Assembly: GCF_002836975.1 (NCBI RefSeq)
Contig: NZ_NIJK01000011.1
Span: 28,748 to 64,393, forward strand
Source of the DNA: Shewanella indica
Lineage (GTDB): Bacteria > Pseudomonadota > Gammaproteobacteria > Enterobacterales > Shewanellaceae
Length of the DNA stretch: 35,646 bases
Direction of reading: 5' to 3'
Translations under genes and position numbers: made by a program
The notes under the pieces: model-generated
What the model was told of the DNA's origin: nothing
Seen by the model: only the letters and a program-made list of their open reading frames with translations
The model's database searches: none
Shown: positions 16,826 to 25,078 of the stretch, in pieces
Position numbering within the stretch: the stretch's first letter is position 1
How the letters are laid out: each line of letters starts with the position of its first letter

Positions 16826-19800
16826 TTACTTACCTTTTCCTTTGCGGCTTAACTCAGGGGTCACAGTGATAAGTTCAGAGCAGATATTGCTGCCGGCTTC
16901 ACATACCTTGTATTCAAAGCTTTCGGCACTGCTGTTGAAACGTTCCTTATAGCTGCCTCTATCTCGGGTACTGTCGATCAGTTGACCATCACGATAAATG
17001 TCGATAGCTCGGGCTGACGAGCCATTCCAGTTCAAGTTGACATTCACCTTGCTACCGTCTGTACTGCCGGCACCACTGAGGCTGATAGCCGCGGCAACAC
17101 TCACCTGCTTGCTGATGCTGTGACTGGCGCCACTGTTGTCTGTCACTGTCAGCGTCACCTCATAGCTACCACCAGAGGCATAACTGTGGCTTGGATTGGC
17201 CAGTGATGAAATATTGCCATCACCGAAGTCCCAAGCCCAAGCGACCACTGCCCCATCATTATCACCGGAAGCATCGGCAAAGTTCACATCCAGATGATTC
17301 ACCTGGAAGCTGAACTCAGCGCTCGGCAACTCATTCACAGGCGCGGCTTCCACTGTCAAAGTTACCAGGGCCACACCATTGGCAGCCTGGCTATCGGCTG
17401 CGCTGGCCGTCACTGTATGCTGCCCCACGCTCAGGCTGTTGGTGCTAAAGGACGCGCCTTGACCAATCAGGCCATCCAGATCGGATGTCCACTCCAGGGT
17501 ATTAGCTACATCACCATCTTCCGCATCGTTGGCAGAGCCCATAAAGGCCACAGTGTCACCTTCAATAACGCTGCTGCCACCCACTGGAGCAAGGATATTT
17601 ACCACAGGAGCCTGGTTGTCAGGAATACCGGCGTCACCATCATGGGTAAAGCTCAGTGCCCAACGGTTTAGCCAACCGGAGTTACCACTCCATTCATCTT
17701 TGATGATGAGTTGCCAAATACCAGCAGCCATTTCACCGTTAAACTCTACCGGATAGAAGGTTTTCACCAGATCGCGATAGTATTCATCTGAACCTTTGCG
17801 ATCAAATATCTCAACCCGAGTGCCATCAGGCGACACCAGATGAATCAACATGTCATTGGCTAAGCTATGTTGGATATCGACAAACAAGTTCATATCTTTG
17901 ATTTTCAGTCCAAGAGGGACTTCAATCTCAGCAACTATTGTTCCCATATCAAATATCGGTTGACGGTTCGTGTCCTCATAGGAAACAAGGGTACCGTCAC
18001 TAACAATGTACAGAAAGAACTCACGGCTGCTCACCACACCTTGACTGTCAGAGGCTGTCACTGTGATCTGGTGAGTCCCCTGGCTCAAATCCGAGCGGGA
18101 GAAGTTTCCACCTGTGCCGATTTGACCATCAAGGCTGGAAGTCCACACCAGTGAGGCACGAACATCACCATCTTCTGAGTCGGTTGCATCAGCAACGAAA
18201 TTGACTACATCACCCGGCAAATATAGAGCATTTTGCAGGTTAGCACCTATAGTCACTGTAGGAGGCAGATTGGTACCAGGCTGAGATCCACCTGTAACAT
18301 CCATGCTCCAACTTTTGAGAGTACCGGTATCACGGAATCCTGAATCTGTGACGTGAAGAATCCAATCACCTAAAGCCTCTTCCAGATCAAAGTCTTCCAC
18401 TGCATAACTGGCTACCAGGTTATCAGCACTGCCGCCGGTACGATTATGCAGGGTAACTGTGCGACCGCTGGGCGAAGTCAAAGTCACCAGCAAATCACCT
18501 ATATAGGTATGTGCTATGTCCAGATTGACCACGAGGTCCGTCAATGTCAGGTTGATTGGTACATTGATTACGCTACTTACACCATCGGCATTGTCATCGG
18601 GGATCGCCAGCGGATTTTCATTGCTATAGGTAGTGCTGAACGTACCGGCAGGATACACCAGCAGACTGACATCGATACTCTTGTGGATATCACCATCAAC
18701 TGCATTAATAGTAATGATGTGATTGCCCAGAGTAGTATTGGCATCTGTGGAGACTGTCATTGTGGTGCGACCATCGGCCGGTACTGTGTTACTGGAGAAG
18801 CTCACCGCTGCATTCAAGCCCGCTGGCAGATCGGCACTAAAGCTGGCATTGCCGTTATAGCCACCCACGGCGTTCATGTCGATATCGAAAGTCACAGACG
18901 AGTCTTGGTTCACTGTGCGACTGGCAGGACTCACCAACAGATAATAACCAGGACCACCGGCACCGGCCATGTTCAAGGCACTCTCCAGGTTCAAGCGCTT
19001 ACCTGTCACGGTTTTACCTTCCAATGCGGCAATGGGGTCACCGGAAGACATTAGGATATTCTTGACATCGGCCGTAGTCAGGGTTGGATCGGCAGCCAAA
19101 ATCAAGGCGGCAGCCCCTGCCACATGGGGAGTCGCCATGGAAGTCCCGCTCAGGGTATTGTAATCACTCCCTGGAACAGTGGAATAAACATCCGAGCCTG
19201 GAGCCCCCATATCAACCGTATTAAGCCCCCACTGAGAGAAGTAAGACATTTCATCATCGCGAGTGGTGGAAGCAATGGCCATCACGTTCGCTACATCATG
19301 GTTGGCGGGCCAGCTGTCATTGACATCATTATCAATCGCATCATTACCGGCCGCGGCGACAAACAGAATATCGGCATTATTGGCTGCCGTAATAGCATCT
19401 TCCAAAGCCTGGCTGAATGAGCCACCGCCCCAGGAGTTGTTCAACACTCGGATATTTACGCCACGGTTTTTCAAATCAACCATGTAATCAATACACTGAA
19501 TACCATCTGCCGTGGTACCACCTTGGCTACCCAGGAAAGAGCAACCTACCATGGCAGTATTCCAGTTGACCCCAACCACTCCCGAGCCATTATTGCCGGT
19601 CGCCCCTATGGTACCTGCGACATGAGTACCATGGTAATGGGTATCCTGCGGATTGCCGTTATCATTAATGGCTGAAATACCGTGAATATCATCAATATAA
19701 CCGTTGCCATCGTCGTCGATACCGTTATTGGGGACTTCATTGGGATTCACCCAAATATTGTCTCGCAGATCCGGGTGAGTGTAGTCAAAACCTGTATCTA

Positions 19801-20281
19801 TCACCCCAACGACTACCTCTCGCGAGCCCATTTCCATCTCCCAGGCCTGCTCCGCATTGATTTTTGGCATACCCCACAACTGACCGTAGCTTGGATCGTT
19901 GGGGATAACCGAAGGATAAAATCTGTGGTTGAGTTCAGCGTATTCGATGTGGGGGTTATGCTTGAGCCGTTCCACCATAGCGCGGGCATCCAGCCCCCGG
20001 GGAACTGTCAATTCAGCCAGTCGACCCTTGGCAATATGGCGAAATCGATCATCAACGCCATCATGGTTTTTATCTTTGAATGAAGAACCGAATTGAGCCA
20101 TTAACTGCTTACGGTCCGCTTTCTTTGCGGTTTCTTTGAATTTAACAATAACAGAGGCATTATCGAAGTCTTGTTTGGGTTCCAGTTTCTTGGCGGCAAG
20201 TGACGGAACCGTCACTGCCATCAGGGAAGTAGAGAGCATGGCCAAAGTCAATCGGCTCAAGCGAGTATGCGGCTTTCTCAT
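16826..20281 (-). CDS. Secreted multidomain subtilisin-like (S8) serine protease
   Basis: An 1151-aa exported protease. The ATG at 20281 has AGGAGA 7 bases upstream and starts the signal peptide MRKPHTRLSRLTLAMLSTSLMAVTVPSLAA; longer in-frame starts lack both. Domains in order: I9-type propeptide (about 44-120); S8 catalytic domain with Asp162 (VIDTGFDYTHPDL), His217 (HGTHVAGT) and Ser381 (SGTSMATPHVAG); a beta domain; P-domain 1 (about 548-662); Ig-like domain 1 (about 672-755); P-domain 2 (about 764-880); Ig-like domain 2 (about 892-978); a PKD domain (about 988-1062, AWDFGDG); and a fibronectin-like C-terminal region ending in basic SRKGKGK. No GlyGly-CTERM or autotransporter domain is present, so secretion is probably by the type II system (inference). 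It lies downstream of a two-component system in the same direction and may be its target. Confidence 0.93.
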   Translation of the reverse strand: MRKPHTRLSRLTLAMLSTSLMAVTVPSLAAKKLEPKQDFDNASVIVKFKETAKKADRKQLMAQFGSSFKDKNHDGVDDRFRHIAKGRLAELTVPRGLDARAMVERLKHNPHIEYAELNHRFYPSVIPNDPSYGQLWGMPKINAEQAWEMEMGSREVVVGVIDTGFDYTHPDLRDNIWVNPNEVPNNGIDDDGNGYIDDIHGISAINDNGNPQDTHYHGTHVAGTIGATGNNGSGVVGVNWNTAMVGCSFLGSQGGTTADGIQCIDYMVDLKNRGVNIRVLNNSWGGGSFSQALEDAITAANNADILFVAAAGNDAIDNDVNDSWPANHDVANVMAIASTTRDDEMSYFSQWGLNTVDMGAPGSDVYSTVPGSDYNTLSGTSMATPHVAGAAALILAADPTLTTADVKNILMSSGDPIAALEGKTVTGKRLNLESALNMAGAGGPGYYLLVSPASRTVNQDSSVTFDIDMNAVGGYNGNASFSADLPAGLNAAVSFSSNTVPADGRTTMTVSTDANTTLGNHIITINAVDGDIHKSIDVSLLVYPAGTFSTTYSNENPLAIPDDNADGVSSVINVPINLTLTDLVVNLDIAHTYIGDLLVTLTSPSGRTVTLHNRTGGSADNLVASYAVEDFDLEEALGDWILHVTDSGFRDTGTLKSWSMDVTGGSQPGTNLPPTVTIGANLQNALYLPGDVVNFVADATDSEDGDVRASLVWTSSLDGQIGTGGNFSRSDLSQGTHQITVTASDSQGVVSSREFFLYIVSDGTLVSYEDTNRQPIFDMGTIVAEIEVPLGLKIKDMNLFVDIQHSLANDMLIHLVSPDGTRVEIFDRKGSDEYYRDLVKTFYPVEFNGEMAAGIWQLIIKDEWSGNSGWLNRWALSFTHDGDAGIPDNQAPVVNILAPVGGSSVIEGDTVAFMGSANDAEDGDVANTLEWTSDLDGLIGQGASFSTNSLSVGQHTVTASAADSQAANGVALVTLTVEAAPVNELPSAEFSFQVNHLDVNFADASGDNDGAVVAWAWDFGDGNISSLANPSHSYASGGSYEVTLTVTDNSGASHSISKQVSVAAAISLSGAGSTDGSKVNVNLNWNGSSARAIDIYRDGQLIDSTRDRGSYKERFNSSAESFEYKVCEAGSNICSELITVTPELSRKGKGK

Positions 20282-20322
20282 TTGTAGTCTCCTGTGATTA
20301 AGAGTGCTCGCTATAATCGTTA

Positions 20323-20340
20323 TGTATGCGAACACATACA
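20323..20340. promoter_or_regulatory. 18-bp palindrome in the protease promoter region
   Basis: TGTATGCGAACACATACA has 6-bp arms (TGTATG/CATACA). It overlaps the likely protease promoter: the reverse strand has TTGAAT, 17 bases, TAGATT ending at this site. The outer positions match the palindromes at 20519 and 23542 (TGTAT-N8-(A/G)TACA). It is a candidate operator for the neighbouring response regulator. Confidence 0.45.
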
Positions 20341-20428
20341 ATCTAGACACGAAACAAACAAAATTCAAACAAAAAAGAAACTTTTTTAACAATAGCGTTC
20401 TCACACCATCACTCCAAGCAAAGTGGAT

Positions 20429-20453
20429 CCTCAGCAGCAAAAACTAGCTGAGG
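20429..20453. other. Hairpin between the sensor kinase and protease genes
   Basis: CCTCAGC (20429-20435) pairs perfectly with GCTGAGG (20447-20453) around an 11-base loop. No T-run follows on either strand, so it is not a clear terminator. Confidence 0.4.
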
Positions 20454-20514
20454 CTCACCAGGGTAAAGAACTGAAGAACGCTAAGATCCGCTTAAAAACA
20501 GCAAGGAATGTTAT

Positions 20515-20540
20515 AAATTGTATCTAAAGAAATACAATTT
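20515..20540. promoter_or_regulatory. Perfect 9-bp inverted repeat after the sensor kinase gene
   Basis: AAATTGTAT (20515-20523) and ATACAATTT (20532-20540) are exact complements separated by 8 bases. The inner 18-mer TGTATCTAAAGAAATACA (20519-20536) has the same outline as the palindromes at 20323 and 23542. Its AT-rich stem and lack of a U-run make an operator more likely than a terminator, but both remain possible. Confidence 0.45.
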
Positions 20541-20571
20541 GATGGCAGGTATATTTATCAGGAACAAGAAG

Positions 20572-22791
20572 TTAACAGGGCCAAACGAGTTCGAATCTCG
20601 CCCCGCCCATTGGACTATCGCCGACACGAATTTGCCCCCGACTATTTTCGGCCAATCGTCGGGCGATGGCCAACCCCAAGCCTATACCGCCGGTGGCACG
20701 GGTGCGACTGGGATCGAGACGGATGAAAGGTTCAAAAATCCGTTCTCTTTCTGCAGTCGGCACCCCGGGACCATCATCGTCCACTATGATATTCACCTGC
20801 CCTTGTTCAAGCTGACAACTGAGCCGAACCTCTTGATGGCAGTGTCGCAATGCATTGGATAGCAAGTTGTTTATTGCCCATTCCAAATGCTTCTTACTGG
20901 CAATGACAGATATTTCAGGATCGACTGGCGTTAAGGTGATCTTTTTCTCGGGGAACAAGGGATGCTGCCTTACCACCAAAGTTTGCAATAATGGCGCCAG
21001 CGACAAAGACTCTGTTGGCGCTCGCCTCGGACTGCCTTCGGCTTTAATCAGCTTGACGATTTCACGGATCAGCTCATCCAACTCTTCCAGGCCCCGCAGT
21101 ACCCTGTCTTCCAATTGCGGCCTTTCGTCCACCTCGGCTTCGATGAGCATATCAAAAGCCAGTTGCACCCTGGCCAGTGGCGCCCTGAACTCGTGCGCCA
21201 CCGCCTGCATTAGATCGCTTTGCATCTTTATCGAACGTTGCAAGGCTTGATTTACCCGCGATTGGCTATGACGACTATAGAGCAGTAGCAAAATAGCCGC
21301 AGCCGCTACCAGCGCCACGATCCAAAGATTGCGGGTAAACTTTTGTTGTTTGATAACCTCTTGTTGCAAGGCTTTCTCGCCTTCCAGCAAAGTGATTTGT
21401 CGCTGGCGTTTTTCATCTTCAAATGAACTGCGCAGCCATGCCAGACGCTCACTGGAGTTGGCATTAAAAAGCGCATCATTGATACTTTTAAACTCTTTAT
21501 GGTTTAACAACGCCTGGCGATAATTACCTTTACGTTCATGTATTTTTGACAAGAGTTCATAGGTATCTCTGAGCTGACCACGATCGCCACTGGCAAGCGC
21601 CAATTGCAATGCCTGCTCGGCTCTTTCACGGGCAATATCCACATCATTGGTCGCCAAAAAATAATCAGCGAGACTCAGCCTTCCCTGGGCTTGCAAGGCG
21701 ACCAGCCCCAATCGGTCGGCTGTAGCCAGGCCTCGCTCCAGATAACGCCGGGCAATGGGATACTCGCCCATGTCCAAGGAAAGCTTACCAAGACTCATTA
21801 AAGCCGTGGCAGTGACATTACCGTCTTTAAGCTCTTCACCATAGATCAGAGCTTGTTTCATGGCAGCCTTGGCCGCCACCTTTCTATTGAATTTTTGCTG
21901 CACTGTCCCGAGAGCTGTCAGCGCCTGTGCCATTCCGGTCTTGTCATCCAAGGCCTCGAATCCCTGCAGTCCCAATTGCAACTGCGCCATGGCCTCCTGC
22001 AAATCACCTATGTGCTCATAAGTGATCCCCATATTGTGATGCAATTCCGCCACACCTGACTTATCGCCCAACTGCTCCCTGATCCTCAAAGACTCCTGTT
22101 GATTTGCCAGCGCTTCACCAAAATCGCCCAAAGTCGCATGAATACCTGCAATATTATTCAACGCCAGCGCCAATGCTCTTGAGTCGTCCAGTCCTCTATG
22201 TAGATCCCTGGCCTTGGTAAAACACTCCAGTGCCAACTGATATTCAGCCTTATCACTGTAGATAAGACCCATATTGTTGTAGGTGGTCGCTTCAAAAGAA
22301 CTGTTTTTCAGGCTATTGGCAACTGTAAGCGCTCTCTGATAATAGGTTAGAGCCTTATCCAACTGACTCTGACGCCAATAAATCAGACCGGCGACATTGA
22401 GCGGTACCACCAAGATCTCAGCTTGCTGCTGCTCCTCGGCCAAAGTCAACGCAGCTTCGCCAAAGTCCGCAGCCTCGGCAAACTCCCCCAACATCATTTT
22501 CGCCCAGGCCAGATTACTGAGCGCCATCACCTCGGAACCTGGATCAGGCTCAATTTCCAGTAGTCGCAGAGCCTGTGTACTGTAGTCTATGGTTTTGATT
22601 GGGTCTTGATGGCGTGAGGCAGCGGCCAAATCAAGCAGTTCGAGGATTTGACTATGCTCATCCGAGACCAAAGATGAACGTTCCGCTTCCTGACAAGATG
22701 GCAGCAATATCAGCAGTAACAATCCCAAGAGCCAGGGCATTAACGCCCCAGAACGGCCTTGAAACCTGGAAACTACCAAGAAGGCTTTCAT
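20572..22791 (-). CDS. TPR-sensor histidine kinase
   Basis: A 739-aa membrane sensor kinase. An N-terminal hydrophobic segment (about 17-31) ends in L-P-S-C with Cys33, resembling a lipobox. The extracytoplasmic part (about 45-420) consists of tetratricopeptide repeats of roughly 40 residues (for example YNNMGLIYSDKAEYQLALECFTKARDL), followed by a coiled coil and a transmembrane helix (about 488-505). The cytoplasmic part has a HisKA domain with phospho-acceptor His533 (AVAHEFRAPLARVQ) and a HATPase_c domain with the N box (NNLLSNALRH), DDDGPGVP and GGIGLGLAIAR. All kinase motifs are intact. It starts 1 base after the response-regulator stop, so translation is coupled. TPR sensors usually bind proteins or peptides; the signal is unknown. 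Confidence 0.92.
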   Translation of the reverse strand: MKAFLVVSRFQGRSGALMPWLLGLLLLILLPSCQEAERSSLVSDEHSQILELLDLAAASRHQDPIKTIDYSTQALRLLEIEPDPGSEVMALSNLAWAKMMLGEFAEAADFGEAALTLAEEQQQAEILVVPLNVAGLIYWRQSQLDKALTYYQRALTVANSLKNSSFEATTYNNMGLIYSDKAEYQLALECFTKARDLHRGLDDSRALALALNNIAGIHATLGDFGEALANQQESLRIREQLGDKSGVAELHHNMGITYEHIGDLQEAMAQLQLGLQGFEALDDKTGMAQALTALGTVQQKFNRKVAAKAAMKQALIYGEELKDGNVTATALMSLGKLSLDMGEYPIARRYLERGLATADRLGLVALQAQGRLSLADYFLATNDVDIARERAEQALQLALASGDRGQLRDTYELLSKIHERKGNYRQALLNHKEFKSINDALFNANSSERLAWLRSSFEDEKRQRQITLLEGEKALQQEVIKQQKFTRNLWIVALVAAAAILLLLYSRHSQSRVNQALQRSIKMQSDLMQAVAHEFRAPLARVQLAFDMLIEAEVDERPQLEDRVLRGLEELDELIREIVKLIKAEGSPRRAPTESLSLAPLLQTLVVRQHPLFPEKKITLTPVDPEISVIASKKHLEWAINNLLSNALRHCHQEVRLSCQLEQGQVNIIVDDDGPGVPTAERERIFEPFIRLDPSRTRATGGIGLGLAIARRLAENSRGQIRVGDSPMGGARFELVWPC

Positions 22792-22792
22792 C

Positions 22793-23509
22793 TTAACTCA
22801 GGGTCAGTACGTAGCCTTGACCACGTATCGTTTTGATTAGGGCGGGTTCTTTGGGATCATCATCCATCTTGCGTCGCAGATGAGAAATTCGAAGATCTAT
22901 AGTGCGCGGTGTGCTGTCATAACCCAGCTCTTTAAAGTGTTCGCAAATAGCATCCCGCGCGAGAGTCCGGCCGGCATGTTTGCTCAAAAGCCACAGCAGT
23001 TCAAACTCGGCCAGGGTAAGTTCAAGATCTTGGTTATTCAAACTTGCAGTCCGCTCCAGCTTGTCCAGACGCAACCCATTGACAGCCAAATGGGTCTCAC
23101 TCTGATTTGCTCTTGGTTCCTGAACTTGGCTTTCTTGTCGTTCCGAGCGGCGCAGCAAGCTGCGAATACGCGCCAACAGCACCCGGGAACGAACCGGCTT
23201 GGCAATATAGTCATCCGCTCCGGTTTCAAGCCCGGCAACTTCATCAATATCATCCCCTAACCCGGTTAACATCAGGATGGGGCCGGGATAACGACTACGA
23301 ACTTCGCGACAGATAGAAAGTCCATCCATCTCTGGCAGCATGACATCCAACACCACCAATCGGGGGCGTTCGTCAATAATGCGTCTGGCGGCATTTACCC
23401 CATTGGCTTCGGTTCGGACCTCAAAGCCATTCTTGGTCAAAAAGCCACTCAGCAGCTCTGTTAATTCCTGATCGTCATCAACCAACAGGATAAATTCACT
23501 CAAATCCAT
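22793..23509 (-). CDS. OmpR/PhoB-type response regulator
   Basis: A 238-aa two-component regulator. Its receiver domain (about 5-117) has the acidic pair D11-D12/D13, phospho-acceptor Asp55 (VVLDVMLPEMDG), Thr in MLTGLG and Lys in AKPV. A winged-helix DNA-binding domain (about 140-236) has LTLAEFELLWLLSKHAGRTLARD and the recognition region TPRTIDLRISHLRRKM, ending IKTIRGQGYVLTLS. I chose ATG 23509 since MDLSEFILLVDDD is a standard receiver start with GGGGAT 8 bases upstream; an extension to 23560 would run into a palindromic operator-like site. It forms an operon with the downstream sensor kinase. It probably controls itself and perhaps the protease through the shared palindromes. Confidence 0.95.
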   Translation of the reverse strand: MDLSEFILLVDDDQELTELLSGFLTKNGFEVRTEANGVNAARRIIDERPRLVVLDVMLPEMDGLSICREVRSRYPGPILMLTGLGDDIDEVAGLETGADDYIAKPVRSRVLLARIRSLLRRSERQESQVQEPRANQSETHLAVNGLRLDKLERTASLNNQDLELTLAEFELLWLLSKHAGRTLARDAICEHFKELGYDSTPRTIDLRISHLRRKMDDDPKEPALIKTIRGQGYVLTLS

Positions 23510-23541
23510 GATGTCACATCCCCGAAAGCTATGAATTTGAT

Positions 23542-23559
23542 TGTATGTAATTATGTACA
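23542..23559. promoter_or_regulatory. 18-bp palindrome upstream of the response regulator
   Basis: TGTATGTAATTATGTACA, which extends to TTGTA-N10-TACAA, lies 33-50 bases before the regulator start. The core is symmetric apart from two central mismatched pairs. It shares TGTAT-N8-(A/G)TACA with the two sites around 20.3-20.5 kb, and fits an autoregulatory operator. Confidence 0.45.
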
Positions 23560-23566
23560 AAATTCA

Positions 23567-23648
23567 AACTTTGTATCTCAAGTGTGATTAATGCTTCTCA
23601 GGGTAAGGGCCAAAAAAGCGGTCCGAGGGCAACTCCAGATACAAAGTT
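23567..23648. repeat. Perfect 11-bp inverted repeat with 60-base spacing
   Basis: AACTTTGTATC (23567-23577) and GATACAAAGTT (23638-23648) are exact complements. Each contains the TGTATC/GATACA half also found in the palindrome at 20519. They lie upstream of the response-regulator gene next to its 18-bp palindrome, suggesting paired sites for looping or cooperative binding. Confidence 0.5.
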
Positions 23649-23738
23649 CAGCTTGGCACAAAATCCAAAGCTGACCAGCGAGAATGTCCGCATCAAGCCG
23701 AGCAAAGGCAGATTTTAAACAGGCACAGTAGTCAAACT

Positions 23739-23767
23739 TTGCCTCAAACCCGGTAATTCTTTATCAT
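23739..23767 (+). promoter_or_regulatory. Sigma-70 promoter of the MazG-like gene
   Basis: TTGCCT (23739-23744, 4 of 6 to consensus), a 17-base spacer and TATCAT (23762-23767, 5 of 6). Transcription would start about 25 bases before the ATG at 23799. Confidence 0.55.
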
Positions 23768-23798
23768 CCCCTCCTTTGCCCAAGCTGGAACCCAAGCA

Positions 23799-24371
23799 AT
23801 GAAACTGACTCTGCTGACTCAAGAGCTGTACAGCAAGCTCTACCGGGATATTCACGAATTCCGTATCACCTTCGATCTGCCGGTCGACTCTCCTGACACC
23901 CTGGATGCCAAGGCAGACACGCTGCACACCTCACTTATCAGCGAAGAGCTGACCGAACTGGCCGAAGCAACAGACAAAATTGAACAGGCCGACGCCATAG
24001 TCGACAGCGTGTATGTATTGATGGGCCGCTTGGTGCACTTGGGCTGCAACCAAGTCGGGGAGCGACTGGAGATCAGTTACCTGATAGATCTGCTGCTGCA
24101 GGTTGCCGCCAACAAGGCAATCGACTTTGAGCCCTGCTGGGATGAAGTGCATGCCAGCAACATGAGCAAGGTATGCCGCAATGAGCAGGAACTGGCAGAT
24201 ACCGTGGCCCACTATGCCAAGCAAGGGGTGGAAATTATCGGCAGCCGTCAAGGTGACTTCCTGATAGCCAAGTGTGCCAAAGATGTGGAAATGACCGGTA
24301 AAACAGTGCGCCAGGGCAAGGTACTCAAGTCTGTCTATTATCGTCCAGCCAACCTAAAGGACCTGGTTTAA
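23799..24371 (+). CDS. MazG-like / PRA-PH superfamily NTP pyrophosphohydrolase
   Basis: A 190-aa cytoplasmic protein. Its N-terminal all-alpha NTP pyrophosphatase fold (about 1-110) shows the metal-binding pattern: SEELTELAEA (E-E-x-x-E) and then Q-A-D-A-I-V-D-S-V-Y-V (D-x-x-x-D), about 14 residues apart. Such enzymes hydrolyse nucleoside triphosphates to monophosphates and pyrophosphate, often for pool sanitation. The C-terminal part (KVCRNEQELADTVAHYAKQGVEI...VYYRPANLKDLV) matches what is seen in larger MazG-like proteins of this group. The exact substrate is unknown. It has its own promoter and terminator, so it appears monocistronic. Confidence 0.8.
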   Translation: MKLTLLTQELYSKLYRDIHEFRITFDLPVDSPDTLDAKADTLHTSLISEELTELAEATDKIEQADAIVDSVYVLMGRLVHLGCNQVGERLEISYLIDLLLQVAANKAIDFEPCWDEVHASNMSKVCRNEQELADTVAHYAKQGVEIIGSRQGDFLIAKCAKDVEMTGKTVRQGKVLKSVYYRPANLKDLV

Positions 24372-24441
24372 CGCTCGGCGTTCAATCCTAAACTGGCACT
24401 CGCCTTTGGGGAACCAAACAGGTTCCCAACCGCTCGCCCAC

Positions 24442-24467
24442 AAAAGCAGACTTCAGGTCTGCTTTTT
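24442..24467 (+). terminator. Intrinsic terminator after the MazG-like gene
   Basis: AAAAGCAGAC (24442-24451) and its exact complement (24457-24466) with a 5-base loop and a T-run. The A-run on the left arm means it may also end the reverse-strand transcript of the small exported protein, whose stop is at 24511. Confidence 0.9.
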
Positions 24468-24510
24468 CAGCGATCAAAACTGTGAGTGCTTCATCGTTAG
24501 AACTTCACCG

Positions 24511-24939
24511 TTAGAACTTCACCAAGGTCCCTTTCAGCGCAACTCCGGCCATGATAGCCCCGGCACCACACTCATATTCAGTTTCGCTGGCAAACTCACG
24601 CTTCTTGTAATAGGACTGGATATTGACCACAGCGTCCATACCCTCACGCTCGGCGCGCTCCTGCAACGCCTTTAGCGCACTCAACATCACCCACTCACAG
24701 GCCTCGCGATCCGACTTGCCAAAGGCATTGGTCTTTTTATTGGTGATCACCTCACCATAGCTCTGGCTGATCTGCGGATGCGCCTGAGTGGCAAAATACA
24801 GTGGCACATCGTAAAGGGCTTCTTTGGCCTTCTCGGTCTGCAGCAGTTCCTGCACCGGATACTGGGCTATGGTGTCGCGGGCCGCGGCGTTGGCACTGAC
24901 CATCAGGGCCAGCAGCGCCAGAGCAAGTGATTTTTTCAT
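24511..24939 (-). CDS. Small exported protein of unknown function
   Basis: A 142-aa protein with a clear Sec signal peptide (MKKSLALALLALMVSANAAA, cleavage near residue 20). The mature part holds an amphipathic stretch with two Cys: DREACEWVMLSALKALQERAEREGMDAVVNIQSYYKK and later EYECGAGAIMAGVALKGTLVKF. The 'many-helix then GMDAVVNI...' arrangement resembles the YbjQ/RcsF-like fold of heavy-metal-binding or envelope-stress proteins, but I do not recognise a specific family. Homologs are sometimes mislabelled as excinuclease subunits, for which nothing here gives support. The two Cys may form a disulfide in the periplasm. It follows the nitronate monooxygenase gene by about 140 bases on the same strand. 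Confidence 0.8.
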   Translation of the reverse strand: MKKSLALALLALMVSANAAARDTIAQYPVQELLQTEKAKEALYDVPLYFATQAHPQISQSYGEVITNKKTNAFGKSDREACEWVMLSALKALQERAEREGMDAVVNIQSYYKKREFASETEYECGAGAIMAGVALKGTLVKF

Positions 24940-25078
24940 CTATATCTCCCTATTGCGGCTCTACGCCGCAGTCAAAGCTTTGATTGCAGTCCATCTTAAG
25001 ATAGGGTCACTCCGCCGGTTGCAGGAGTGACTAATTCGCAATGATACAGGCAGTTACATACACTAGACCAGAAAAAGC

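Noticed and set aside
20282..20440. N-terminal extension of the protease by 53 residues
   Set aside because: It would displace the signal peptide from the N-terminus and cover a palindrome and promoter-like sequences. The ATG at 20281 has an excellent Shine-Dalgarno.
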